From contig NC_080048.1 of NCBI RefSeq assembly GCF_026212465.1, positions 29,795,493 to 29,859,492 on the forward strand: a DNA stretch of 64,000 nucleotides. The letters are read 5' to 3'. Origin of the DNA: Amaranthus tricolor. Taxonomy: Eukaryota > Streptophyta > Magnoliopsida > Caryophyllales > Amaranthaceae. The notes beneath the pieces are model-generated. The model had not been told where the DNA came from, made no database searches, and saw only the letters and a program-made list of their open reading frames with translations. The position numbers and the translations under genes were made by a program. The number at the start of each line of letters is the position of its first letter. Within the stretch, counting starts at the first letter, position 1. Positions 22,758 through 32,983 of the stretch are shown piece by piece.

Positions 22758-24909
22758 GCTGGAGTGGTATTAACAACTTCTAGCTTGGTTAGAAGCTTAC
22801 AGAATTGAGGTGATGGCAGAGCCTTTGTGAAGACATCAGCTAGTTGATTTTGGGTAGGTAAATATGTGAGCTGAAGAAGACCTTCAAGAACCTTATCTCG
22901 AGTAAAGTGACAATCCACTTCTATGTGTTTAGTTTTTTCATGAAAGACTGGATTTTTTGCAATGTGTATGGCTGACACGTTGTCACAATGTAGAAGAACA
23001 GGTTCTAAATTGTATACACCAAGGTCTTGAAGAAGCTGGATCAACCAAGTGATTTCTGATGCAGCTGAAGCCATGGCTCTGTATTCTGCTTCAGAGGAGC
23101 TTCTTGAGACTGTGGCTTGTTTTTTAGACTTCCAAGATATAGGTGAACGTCCAAGTAACATCACATATCCAGTAACAGACCTTCGAGAATTTGGACAAGC
23201 TGCCCAGTCACTATCTGAGAATGCCTGAAGGGTAAGTTGTGCTGAACCATGTAATAAAATGCCTTGTCCTGTGGTTCCATGGACGTATCTCAATACATGA
23301 TGCAGAGTATCAACATGTGGCTGCCTTGGGGTATGCATGAATTGACTCAATGTTTGGACAGAGAAAGACAAATCTGGTCTTGTATGAGTCAAAAAATTGA
23401 GCTTTCCAATCAAGGATCTATAATGGTCTGGATGAGCATACAAGTCACCTGAATTATCCAGGAGTTTGGTGTTTAAGGATAAGGGAGCAGGAGCAGATTT
23501 GGAAAGATCAAAACCACAATTGTCAAGGAGAGATTTTGTGAACTTTTTTTGAGTGAGAATGATCCCAGCTTGTGAGTAAGATACCTCTATACCAAGGAAA
23601 TAATGTAAGATGCCCAAATCTTTAATGCTGAAGATTGTGTCAAGATGAGCTTTTAGGGTTTGTATATCATTGTGATTTCTACCAGTTACCAGGATATCAT
23701 CAACATAAACAGCAACAATGGTGATGTCTGAACCCCTTTTTTTGATGAAGAGAGAATAATCGTGTTTGGATTGTACAAATCCTTAATGTAACAGTACAGT
23801 ATGCAGCTTAAAAAACCATTGTCTGCTTGCTTGCTTCAACCCATATAGGGATTTGTTGAGTTTGCAGAACTTATTCCCAGGATTTTCAATTCCTTTGGGC
23901 ATTCTCATGTATACTTCTTCATTAAGATCACCATGAAGGAAAGCATTGTTAACATCTAATTGAAATATATCCCACCCTTTGCTTGCTGCAATTGCAATTA
24001 AGGCTCTTATGGTTGTCATTTTGATAACAGGAGAGAAAGTTTCCTCATAATCTACCCCAAATTTCTGTGTATATCCTTGAGCAACTAGTCTTGCTTTGCA
24101 TCGTTCTAAAGTGCCATCTGGTTTGAGCTTTACCTTGTATACCCATTTGCAGCCTATAGCCTTTTTTCCAGGAGGCAAATCAACAATGTCCCAGGTGTTG
24201 TTCTTTATTAGAGCATGTATTTCCTTGTTCATAGCTTCAACCCATTCTGACTGTGCTGATGCTTCTTTATAACTTGTAGGTTCTGCAATATTACAAACAT
24301 TTGACACTAAAGCAAGATGAGTTAGTGGAAGATCAGAAAAAGATACAAGATTACACCAATGTTTGATGGAAGGACATTCATATTCACTGAGATAAGAGGG
24401 TGGTTTGGTGGGTCTGGAAGACTGTCTGAGAGGAGGATTAGGTATAGGTGTTATTTCTGAAATATCAACAAGGTTTGTATGTGAGGGAGAGGGGTTAGAG
24501 GTGAATATATCTGGAATATCACCTGGTGAAATAGATGTAAAGGGTGTATGTGTGGGAAGATATATGGTAGAAGGGAAATCAGTGGAAGGTGATGGAATAG
24601 AAGAGGATACTGGGCATGGATAGTGAAAAGGGAAATGATGTTCATGGAACTGAACATCTCTTAAAACTGAAATTTTGTGGGTGGTTAAATTTAGAATTTT
24701 GTACCCCTTTTGTGTAGGTGAGTATCCAATGAAAACTGATGGTGAAGCTCTTGGGTTGAATTTAGTTCTGTTAGTGGTGGAAGAAGAAACAAAACAAAGG
24801 CATCCAAATGTTTTTAGATGATCATAGGAGGGTTTATGTTCATATAATTTTTCAAAGGGTGTGATGAAATTGAGGCTTTTGAGGGGCATTCTGTTTATGA
24901 GATAAGTTG
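22754..24909 (-). pseudogene. Copia pol, downstream half: RT and RNase H (one stop)
   Basis: The frame runs from the hAT boundary (CATYLINRMPLKSLNFITPF) through the end of integrase to RT: WVEAMNKEIHALIKNNTWD, GCKWVYKVKLKPDGTLERCK, DVNNAFLHGDLNEEVYMRMP, LYGLKQASRQW, then VAVYVDDILVTG with the YVDD catalytic box. RNase H follows with SDSDWAACPNSRRSVTGY, SSSEAEYRAMA and HIEVDCHFTRDKVLEG, ending at TGA 22754. It copies the element's RNA to DNA in cytoplasmic particles. A single TAA at 23783-23785, between LLH and GFVQSKHD, breaks an otherwise open frame. Confidence 0.92.
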
Positions 24910-24917
24910 CACACAGT

Positions 24918-25125
24918 TAGGCATGGCCACGGTCCGGGTTGGTCCGGTTCCGTTCCGGTTCCATCCGGTTCCGGTTCCACCCGGTTCCGGTTCCATTTGG
25001 AACCTGTCGCGAACGGTTCCGGTTCCGGTTCCGGTTCCGGGCGGTTCCAAACGGTTCCTTAGCGGTTCATGAGGCGGTTCCGGCGGTTCCAACTCACGGG
25101 ACGGGCGGGTCGGACCATCGGTTCC
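24918..25125. repeat. hAT right-hand (3') subterminal repeats, CGGTTCC array
   Basis: GC-rich block of overlapping GGTTCCGGTTCC and CGGTTCC units on the plus strand, directly inside the terminal inverted repeat. Such arrays are where hAT transposases bind. It contrasts sharply with the AT-rich surroundings. Confidence 0.8.
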
Positions 25126-25481
25126 ATTTTAATTTTTTCTTTAAATTTTTGTATAATAAAAAAATACTATAATATCGCGGACGTACCTTTGATGATTACT
25201 TGATTATTAGCGAAATTCATTGCATGTCAAGTTGTCATCGTTATTGAAATATTTACTAAAATGAATGGAAAAAAATTAATTAATAAGAAACGAATCAATG
25301 ATAATGTCGATAAAGATGATTAATAAAAAAAGAGGGAGAAAATGGACTTGAACCTAGTACCCAAATGAATACTAAGCTGCCTACGTATCCCGAAGGAATC
25401 AAAGCCCACGTAGTTCTTTGTCATACCTTTTATTTATAGTTGTTGAGTGTTGATTCATCGTTGTCGCTTGTCGGATTGATC

Positions 25482-28114
25482 CTATTCGTCTTCGTCATCA
25501 TCATGTGGTTGATATTGATTAGATGCTTCCGCTGACTCTCCTCCTGACGATGATGAAGTTGTATCCATCATCATCCATGGATCATCATCGTCGTCTTGAT
25601 CATCATCGTTCCTTAGTCCTTGTGTTCGTATCTCCGCTTGGTCCCAATCTTTCTTGCAAACACATATTTGAATACTATGTGGAGCAAGACGAGATCGCTT
25701 TTCATCCAGAACTCTTCTACCTGCACTAAAAGCAGACTCCGACGCAATAGTGGACGCGGGAATTGCAAGGATATCCTTTGCAATTCTCGATAAAATGGGA
25801 AATTTAAAAGATTTTTCTTTCCACCACTCCAAAATATTATAGACACTTGGGTCTATTTCAAAGTGGTGTTTTAGATAACTATCTAGTTCTAAAAATGTGG
25901 TCGAGGAAGAAGAAGATCCTACAAAACTATCATCTTGCGTCATTATGTTAGCAATTACTGAATTATAGAAAGAGGGACGAGCCGAAACGCTAGCACGCCT
26001 AGACATATCGCGTTTCGGGTTATATACACTAGCGTAAAATTCATACAGTTCAGCTAAATATTTTTTACATGTTCCGACATAATAAGCTACATCGGAAGAC
26101 GGGCGATCTAACGCTTGATAATAAAATCCTATTACTTTGGTTAGGACCTCGGTTTTAAAACGTGGGTCCAAAATGGTTGCGATTCCATAACTGTAAGGAA
26201 AATCGGTAAAATATGATTTCCATTTTTCCATCATTTCAGCAAGAATCGGCCTTAATTGTGGGTTAGTATCTTCTTGTCTATGTTTAAGCAGGTGATAAAA
26301 AATAGTAATACATTCACTTATTACTAAGTGAACGTTCGGTTCATAAACATAAGAAAAAATCTTAGTCGCGTGGTCATACGCTTCTAATATGTTATGTACA
26401 CCTATTGCTAATTCCCAAGTTTCATCAGCTATGAAACTATCTGTACACTCACTATATAGTTGTGTTATTACTGGGCGATAAGCAATCGCCTTTCTTAATA
26501 AATCGTTCGTTGACCCCCAACGTGTAGGAGTATCTAATGACCAATACACTTTTTTAAGTTGGTATTGGTCACATAATTGTTTATATCTTCTTTTAATCTT
26601 TCCGATCCTAAGCCATTTTACTATATCCCTAATTGGTTCTAATAATTCACTTAATTGTTTTATACCTACTTGACAAGATAAGTTAACTATGTGCGCACAA
26701 CAACGTATGTGTAATAAGCTACCCCCAAGGATTAAACTAAAGGCGGGTTCGTTAAATAAAAGTTCTATACATTTTATGTTTGCGGTTGCATTATCTGTTG
26801 AACAACAAAATATTTTATCTAATAAGTTCCATTCCCTACATATCTCTATTAATCTATATTTTATGTTTTCGCCGGTGTGTCTTTCTGGCATAGTCTCAAA
26901 AGCAATTATTCTTTTTTGAATAATCCAATTTCGATCTATCCAGTGTGCTGTTACACACATATAAGATTCTAAATGTGGGGGAGCAGACCATATGTCAGTT
27001 GTTATGCTAACCCTACCATTAAACGATTTAAACATTTCAACTAGGTCATAGCGCATTGATTCGTATAATTTAATTGTTCGTCTTTTAAGAGTGTTCCTAG
27101 GGATTGCTCTAAATTGTGGTTGCAATTGTTGTCTAGTGAGACGCTCATATGCCCTACTTTCACCGTGGTTAAAAGGCAATTCATCGCAAATTACATACCT
27201 AGAAAATTCATCAATCATGTCATTACGATTATATCTAAAAGGCATACCTGTGTTGGGAATGTCCCATTGTGTCTGTCGGCTTCCACTTGTGGTCCCGCTG
27301 CCGCTTGATGCATGAGTTTCTTTTGTGATTCCATGCTTCTTTGCCAAATGTTTGTTAAAAGATCCCGTTCCACCACCTAACACGTATTCACAAAACACAA
27401 TAAATAAATGTTTATAAAATATGAATATATAATGTATGAATGTATTATGTATGTATAAAAAACTTAAAAAGTATTTACCTCTGGCGAAATTGTATGAAAC
27501 TAAGGGCTTTACTCCTTGACTTTCACAAATTTGACAAGTGCATAGGAACATATCTGGATTCTCGGTTGGTTCTTTTGTGAAATACGACCACACATGTGAA
27601 ACAGCTCTACCACTAGAAGGTGGCATTGCCGGAAAAGGTTGTCTTACTGGTTCATCTTCATCTAAATAAATAATTTAAAATTATAAAACTATAATTAAAT
27701 AAATAAATAATTTAAAGTTTAATTAATTTGAAGAATAAAATTATAAAACTAACCGATAGTTTGGAAATTGACTCGTTTACCACGAGCTTGTCTTTGTTGT
27801 TGTTGTTCTCCTTGTTCTTCATCTGATCTTGTTGATGACTGTCGAGATATATGTACCCCAATTGGGGTCGTTGGTTCTTCTTCTTGTTCTTCTTCTTCTT
27901 CAATTTGTATATCTTTTTCCACTTCTTCTGCATATTGATGTAACTCCGGGTCGTACCCTTCCGGATAATTAGGTTCATAATTATAATTACTAATGGAGGG
28001 TGTTGTTGATACCGACGGAGTAGAAGTGGCCTTTCTTTTGGAGGAACTGGAACCTCCTAATGATTTTGCCACTTTAGTAACTTTTTTTGTGGCTCTTTTC
28101 AAAAATGAAGACAT
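25482..28114 (-). CDS. hAT transposase (BED zinc finger, RNase H fold, hAT C-terminal dimerisation), three exons
   Basis: Proposed exons (minus strand): 28114-27754, 27661-27479 and 27376-25482, joined at GT-AG borders to give 812 residues. Exon 1 is a basic then acidic tail (MSSFLKRATKKVTKVAKS, later EEEEEQEEEP). The BED finger spans the exon 2/3 junction: VWSYF, CQIC (residues about 163-166), SFNKHLAKKHG. The catalytic core shows SITTDIWSAPP (first Asp), CSTDNATAN (second Asp), the LLHIRCCAHIVNL CxxH motif and TRWGST. The C-terminus has IPASTIASESAFSAGRRVLD, the hAT dimerisation motif. It binds the element ends and cuts and pastes it in the nucleus. Intron 2 (102 bp) is free of stops and in frame, so an unspliced product would also be open. 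Confidence 0.9.
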
Positions 28115-28310
28115 GATTGATAGTATAGAAGTAAAAATAGAAATATAGAATTAAGAAATAAATAAATGATTAATTATGTAACTAACTAAATTAAGAAATA
28201 ATTAGAAGACTAATTATGTAATTAAGAGAATAATTGCGTAATTAAAGAATTAAGTAGAGAGAGTAGGAGAAGAGATGAGTTGTGAATGAAAATGATTGAA
28301 AGTGATGAGT

Positions 28311-28318
28311 ATTTATAG
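28311..28318 (-). promoter_or_regulatory. TATA box of the hAT transposase gene
   Basis: On the minus strand CTATAAAT lies about 195 bp upstream of the transposase ATG, between the subterminal repeats and the coding exon. The position and sequence fit a plant core promoter; no transcript evidence is available. Confidence 0.55.
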
Positions 28319-28329
28319 GATGGATTCCA

Positions 28330-28714
28330 ACGGCTCTCTAACGGCTAGTTTGGCTCAACGGTTCCATGGAACCGGTGGGCCGGTTCAACCGGACCGGTCC
28401 CGGTTCCGGTTCCATGGAACCGTTGAGCCGGTTCAACCGGACCGGTCCCGGTTCCGGTTCCAGAACCGGTTCCATGGAACCGTTGGACCGGTTCTCCCGG
28501 ACCGGTTTCGGTTCCAACCCGCGGGTTTTTTGGCCCGGTTCACGACGGTTTTTTCCGGCGGTTTCACGGTTCCGGCGACTTTTTTCCGGCGATTTCACGG
28601 TTTCGCGGTTCGGGGCGGTTCGGAACCTGTCGCAAACGGTTCCGGTTCCGGTTCCGGTTCCAAGCGGTTCGGGACCGGTTCGGTTCCGGGTAACCCGCCC
28701 CGTGGCCATGCCTA
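28330..28714. repeat. hAT left-hand (5') subterminal repeats, CGGTTCC/GGAACCG array
   Basis: About 385 bp of GGTTCCGGTTCC, GGTTCCATGGAACCG and CCGGACCGGT units ending in the inverted repeat. Units occur in both orientations, giving palindromes such as GGTTCCATGGAACC. They create spurious open frames on both strands. Confidence 0.8.
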
Positions 28715-28722
28715 CACACAGT

Positions 28723-29828
28723 ATACATTCACCCCAGTATTTAATTGGAAGCTTGGATTGAAAAAGTAAGGCTCTTGCTGTTTCCAAGAGGTGTTTATGC
28801 TTTCTTTCAACGACACCATTTTGCTGAGGTGTGTTACTGCAACTGGTTTGGTGTAAAATACCTTGATTGAGATAAAGCTGTTTGATTGATCCTTCAGTTA
28901 ATTCCAGAGCATTATCAGACCTTATACATTCAACCTTTGCATCAAACTGAGTATTTAAAAACTTCAAGAATTGAGCAATGACATTAGTAACATCAGTTCT
29001 TGATTTTAAAAGAAACACCCAAGTGGATCTAGTAAAGTCATCAACTATAGTAAGAAAAGAATTACATCCATTATAGGTGCAGTATTTGTAAGGACCCCAA
29101 ACATCTAAATGTAACATTTGAAATTTTCTAACAGTTTTTATGCTACTTATAGGAAATGAAGATCTAGTTTGTCTAGCTGCTGGACATATAGTACATATGG
29201 AGTCACATTTATTAGGATTCAAGTGTATGTCAGGATGAACAAGCTTTAAGTGATCAAAAGGAACATGTCCTAATCTTAGATGCCACAATTTAGCAGATTC
29301 TATAACAGAGATGCAAGCAGTTGATTGTATGAAAGAACCAGCCTGAACATTGTAGAGACCAGCTTTTACTTTACCAAGAACTTGTGGCACATTCATTGAA
29401 GGGCCCTGTATAAAGCATTTATCAGCAGTGAATGCTATTGTACACTTCTTGTCAACACATAATTTGTTTACAGAAATTAAGTTGTAATGAAAGTCAGGTA
29501 CATGTAGGACATTATATAAAGTGATGTGTTCATTCAATATGACTGTGCCAGTGTTATGAACTAAGACATGTCTACCATCAGGGATAGTAATATTAGTTCT
29601 AGTATGCAAGATTGAATTATGTGTAGAGAAAAGCCTCAAGTCAGAACACATGTGATCAGATGCTCCACTGTCCAGAATCCAAGTATTGTTTGTACAGGTT
29701 AAAAAACAATAAGGTATACCTGCCATGAGAGCCTGAACATCATTGTCATTTTGAATACCAGTTTTTGTATCAGCTTCAGTATCATTTTGAGGTTTATTCA
29801 GAAGGTTAAGAAGGTAAGTTCTGAGTTG
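28723..29828 (-). pseudogene. Copia pol, upstream half: protease and integrase, cut by the hAT insertion
   Basis: In order: aspartic protease (TWILDSGASDHMCSDLRL), GAG-pre-integrase (KLWHLRLGHVPFDHLKL), then integrase with the zinc-binding CDSICTICPAAR and core motifs MLHLDVWGPYKY, TIVDDFTRSTWVFLL, IRSDNALEL and NTPQQNGVVERKHKHLLETA. The domain inserts element DNA into the host genome. The frame ends at PIKYWGECIL where the hAT begins, and resumes in the same codon context on the other side (CATYLINR). The frame is in register with gag apart from a TAA near 29829. No other stop is seen in this part. Confidence 0.92.
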
Positions 29829-30889
29829 TTATTCTTGATCAGTTTTGGAGGAGTCTGTTGTAGTCTGATGTTTTTGATGAGACTGGTTTTCATCTGTACA
29901 TGTTGCTGCAAATTTTTTTCCTTTGTCCTTGTAAGCAGTGTACCCTGGTGGATATCCATGAAGCTCAAAACACCTTTCTGTGCTATGACCAGGTATCTTA
30001 CAGTGATCACAAAAATAGCTACTAGGTGGTCTTTTGTTACCATTGCCTTGCATAAACCTTCCTCCTCTAGTTTTGTTCTGTAGGAAGTTTCTTGAGTATC
30101 CAAGATATTGTGAATATGGTTTGTAATCATTGTATTTTCCTTTGTTGCCTGCCAAGGCAACAGTCTCAACAGCTGAAGTGTTGTTTGCAGTTGTGAGTGC
30201 TTTGTGTCTCTCTTCCTGCATTAGTAACCTATAAGCTTGTGTATCATCAAGATATTTCCTCTCACGGATCCAAATTCATCATTCAATTTCATGAGAAATT
30301 GCATCAACCTGAGATCTTGCTGTTGCTTGAAGATCTTTTGAGTTAGATTACATGTACATTGATTACATGTGCATATAGGTAAAGGACATGCTTCACTGAT
30401 TTTATCCCATATTCCTTTGATTTCAGTAAAAAATTCAGCAACATTTTTGGAGCCTTGCATAATCTCAGAAACTTGTTGTTGGAGGGAATAGAGTTGCGGA
30501 GCAGATACATAGCCATATCTTTCTTCAAGATCGTCCCAAATGTCCTTGGCTGTTTGCAGATATAGCACACTTTTGGCAATAGTTGGATCAAGATTGAACA
30601 AGATCTAGGATATCATTAGATCATTGCATCTTTTCCATGCTGAATACAATTTATCATCTGTTGTTGGTTCAGGTATACTACCATCAATGAAACCTAACTT
30701 GTTTTTGGATGAAATTGAGATTAACATACACGTCTTCCAATCTCCAAAACCTTCCCCATTGAATTTGATGGAAACTAATTGACATGCTGTGCTGTCTGTA
30801 GGATGTAAGTAGTATGGACTGGTGAAATCTTGACTTTGAGGAAAATTTTGTGATGAATGTTCAGCCATAAGCAGAGGATTAGAAGACAT
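29829..30889 (-). pseudogene. Copia gag (UBN2-like coat protein), broken
   Basis: Starts MSSNPLLMAEHSSQNFPQ at 30889 and includes STACQLVSIKFNGEGFGDWK, SAWKRCNDLM, ILFNLDPTIAKSVLYLQTAK and DIWDDLEERYGY, the copia-type gag fold. The zinc knuckle is YFCDHCKIPGHSTERCFELH. Gag packages RNA into virus-like particles. Three lesions are visible: a TAG replacing what is normally Trp after DLMIS (30602-30604), a frameshift near 30240 around RGNILM, and a TAA at 29829 just after the knuckle region. Confidence 0.9.
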
Positions 30890-31387
30890 ATTTGAGAAGA
30901 ATGTAAGAAAGATGAAAAACAGGAAAAGAATTGATCAAAAGAAAAAAAAAAAACTTATAACGAATTTGAACTGGATTAGATGAATAAGGATGAAATCAGT
31001 AATCAGAAATGAAGAGAAAGAATCAAGAATGAAGAACAAGAAAACAGATCATGAACAAGAAATTTCAACAATTCAACTTACAACAATCTGCATTGCAAGG
31101 AAAGGAATTGAATTCAATCAGCCATCGTTTCTTGAAATTGGCGTGAAAAATGGAGGTTAGCGTTTCGGAAAAAAAATAAAATAATAAAAAAAAATGCAGA
31201 AAACTAATGGAAGTTCTTGGAATGAAAATATAATACAGTGACAAATACACTTGTCAACATAAAAGTGTTCTTTGATGCACATGCAGGTAACAGCAATTTC
31301 GTTGAAGTTTCCAAGAAATTATACTCCATAGTGGCATGCACACATCCTGAATTTTGTGAGGCGGAAGCAAGGAATGGATCGGGGTTT

Positions 31388-31399
31388 AGTCTGATACCA
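31388..31399 (-). other. Primer-binding site of the nested copia element
   Basis: Minus strand TGGTATCAGACT directly after the 5' LTR, complementary to the 3' end of initiator methionine tRNA, the usual primer of plant Ty1-copia elements. Confidence 0.85.
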
Positions 31400-31644
31400 T
31401 GATGAAATCAGCAAAAACAAAACAAGGAAAAACATAGAAGATCAGAAAGAAGGAGGAGAAGAAGGAAGATGGGAGAAGAATGTTTTCTGGAATTAAAAAA
31501 TGTTATTTAAAAAAAGAAAAAATAGCCTATATATATACATGAGGTCATTTACTAAATTAAGAGGGTTAATGCCTTGTGCTATATATAGTCAATTACAGAG
31601 AAAAAAATAAAACCGTAGCGGATGACAAGTCATCAGCTCCAACA
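31400..31644 (-). repeat. 5' LTR of the nested copia element
   Basis: 245 bp, same length as the other LTR, with four base differences (C/T, T/C, T/A and G/T). It is followed by GAGAT at 31645-31649, matching the other flank. Confidence 0.95.
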
Positions 31645-31901
31645 GAGATTATTCATAGTTAATAAATAGGTGAGATTATTGTATGAAAAACATAAAAAGG
31701 TTAGATTATTCTAGGTTATTTTTCCAAATATTTATGTATGAAAATTCCTAATTTTTTAAAAGAAAAAAAATAAATAAACAGGAAATCTGGTATCGTGTTT
31801 GATCCGGATTGGAATTGGATCATGATTTCAGCTATCCGAAAAACTAAATTTTCGTATCCGGATCTATCCGATATGCGATTTTGAAGACCTAATTAAGTAT
31901 A

Positions 31902-32421
31902 TCTATAACTATTACTAAAACAAAACACTGTTGACATCATTACTAATAATTAAAATTGCTTACGTGTTACAAACTCAACAAAAATTTTCCCTTTAACACT
32001 CAATGATGATGTCATTGTTTTTATGAGTATTTTTCTATCTTTGACTTTATTACTCACATCATTTAATGTAATGGAGAACCATATATATTATTTCTTTTTT
32101 TTAATTATTTACAAAATCTTTTTTATTTTATTTATTAAATGAGCATTATCTAGTGTATTGGATATTTTGAAATGGTTAAATCATAATATACCTTAATTCT
32201 AATATGATTCACGTTCTGACTATTTTTATATAAGTGAATTATATTTTTCATGATAAAAATTATTTTTTGTTTAAACTTTTATAAAATAATTTTAAATTTT
32301 TTTGTGCGTAAATTTGATTCTTAAATGTGTTATCAACAATCGTAATACTTTATATAAATTAATGTAAAATTTATATCTAAAAATTTAATAAATCTGTGCA
32401 TCACATGGGCACTATCTAGTG
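31902..32421 (+). mobile_element. Small non-autonomous Helitron-like element
   Basis: The left end TCTATAACTATTACTAAAAC begins with TC and matches the common plant Helitron 5' style. The right end GTGCATCACATGGGCACTAT is followed by CTAG, with a GTGC...GCAC hairpin a few bases before the terminal CTAG. The element lies between A and T, the usual insertion site, and has no inverted repeats or duplication. No Rep/helicase gene is present. A similar 3'-end phrase (GCATTATCTAGTG) occurs internally at about 32147. Confidence 0.6.
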
Positions 32422-32983
32422 TAGTACTATATAGCGAGTTAAAGCAAGCTCGAACACGCGAAGAATGGAGGGAAAATGGTAAATAGGTCCCATTCATAAT
32501 CATAATGTATGAAAGATGTTTTCACTTTTCAGTAGCTATACTATACTGTCTATATTCCTATGACGCATGATAATATACGAGAAAAAACGACAGTTACATA
32601 GCATAAGGTTCAAAACAGGCCACAATCATGCTTGGAAATACTCTTCAAAATGACGCTAATATCTTATTTCAAACCAGAATGCAAAAAATAAGCACATGAC
32701 AGACGGTATCAGGGAAATGGGAAGGGGTCGTATAACCAAACTATTGAACAAAATTTCGTGTGCTTTGTAAAAAGTACATAACTATTTTCATCTTGAACCA
32801 AAATTTGACTATAAAACCCTTAAAAAAAAGAGATCAAAGCAATACTAGGATCATGTTCTTGTGTTATCAATGAGATAGGCGTGAAGGGGTTGCAAATATC
32901 TAACAAAAAAATTACAATGGCTATGAAAAGCAAAAATAAAGGAGAATAAAATGAGCTTAATCACTCCGATTTATGTTCGACTA
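32422..32983. other. Non-coding spacer
   Basis: AT-rich DNA downstream of the Toc fragment. No gene or clear repeat is recognised. Confidence 0.4.

Larger units (their letters stand above)
24918..28714 (-). mobile_element. hAT transposon, apparently autonomous, inserted in the copia pol gene
   Basis: The ends carry the 15-bp inverted repeat TAGGCATGGCCACGG. The 8-bp duplication CACACAGT is exact (24910-24917 and 28715-28722), the size made by hAT transposases; removing the element and one copy restores the copia reading frame across CILCATYLINR. Both subterminal regions are dense in CGGTTCC/GGAACCG words. A three-exon transposase with all recognisable hAT motifs and no stop lies on the minus strand. 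The element is 3797 bp. Perfect ends, perfect duplication and an intact frame indicate a young insertion. Confidence 0.96.
22501..31644 (-). mobile_element. Ty1-copia LTR retrotransposon, complete ends, interrupted by a hAT element
   Basis: Two 245-bp LTRs (22501-22745 and 31400-31644) differ at four positions that I can count. The 5-bp duplication GAGAT is exact (22496-22500 and 31645-31649). On the minus strand the 5' LTR (high coordinates) is followed by a primer-binding site TGGTATCAGACT for initiator Met-tRNA, then gag, protease, integrase, RT, RNase H, a purine tract and the 3' LTR. The Gag-Pol frame is largely preserved but carries at least three stops and one frameshift, plus the hAT insertion between integrase and RT. 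Without the hAT element and its extra TSD copy it is about 5.3 kb, usual for Ty1-copia. Confidence 0.95.
22134..31725. mobile_element. Mutator-like MITE, split by a copia element (outermost dated layer of the nest)
   Basis: The left arm (22134-22500) starts GGAAAATTATCTAAAATAAT. The right arm (31650-31725) ends so that its reverse complement starts GGAAAAATAACCTAGAATAA. The two arms share about 90 bp of inverted repeat, including TTAACTATGAATAATCTCAA. The 9-bp direct repeat AAATATTTA flanks both sides exactly (22125-22133 and 31726-31734), the duplication size of Mutator-type elements. Without the copia insertion it would be about 443 bp. It encodes nothing. Confidence 0.8.

Noticed and set aside
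24939..25172. Arg/Phe-rich open frames in both directions at the hAT ends (also 28296-28769)
   Set aside because: They arise from translating the CGGTTCC subterminal repeats and have no independent support.
18279..31644. Endogenous virus (pararetrovirus) from the reverse-transcriptase signals
   Set aside because: Domain order is protease-integrase-RT-RNase H with LTRs and no movement or coat protein, which is Ty1-copia and not a pararetrovirus.
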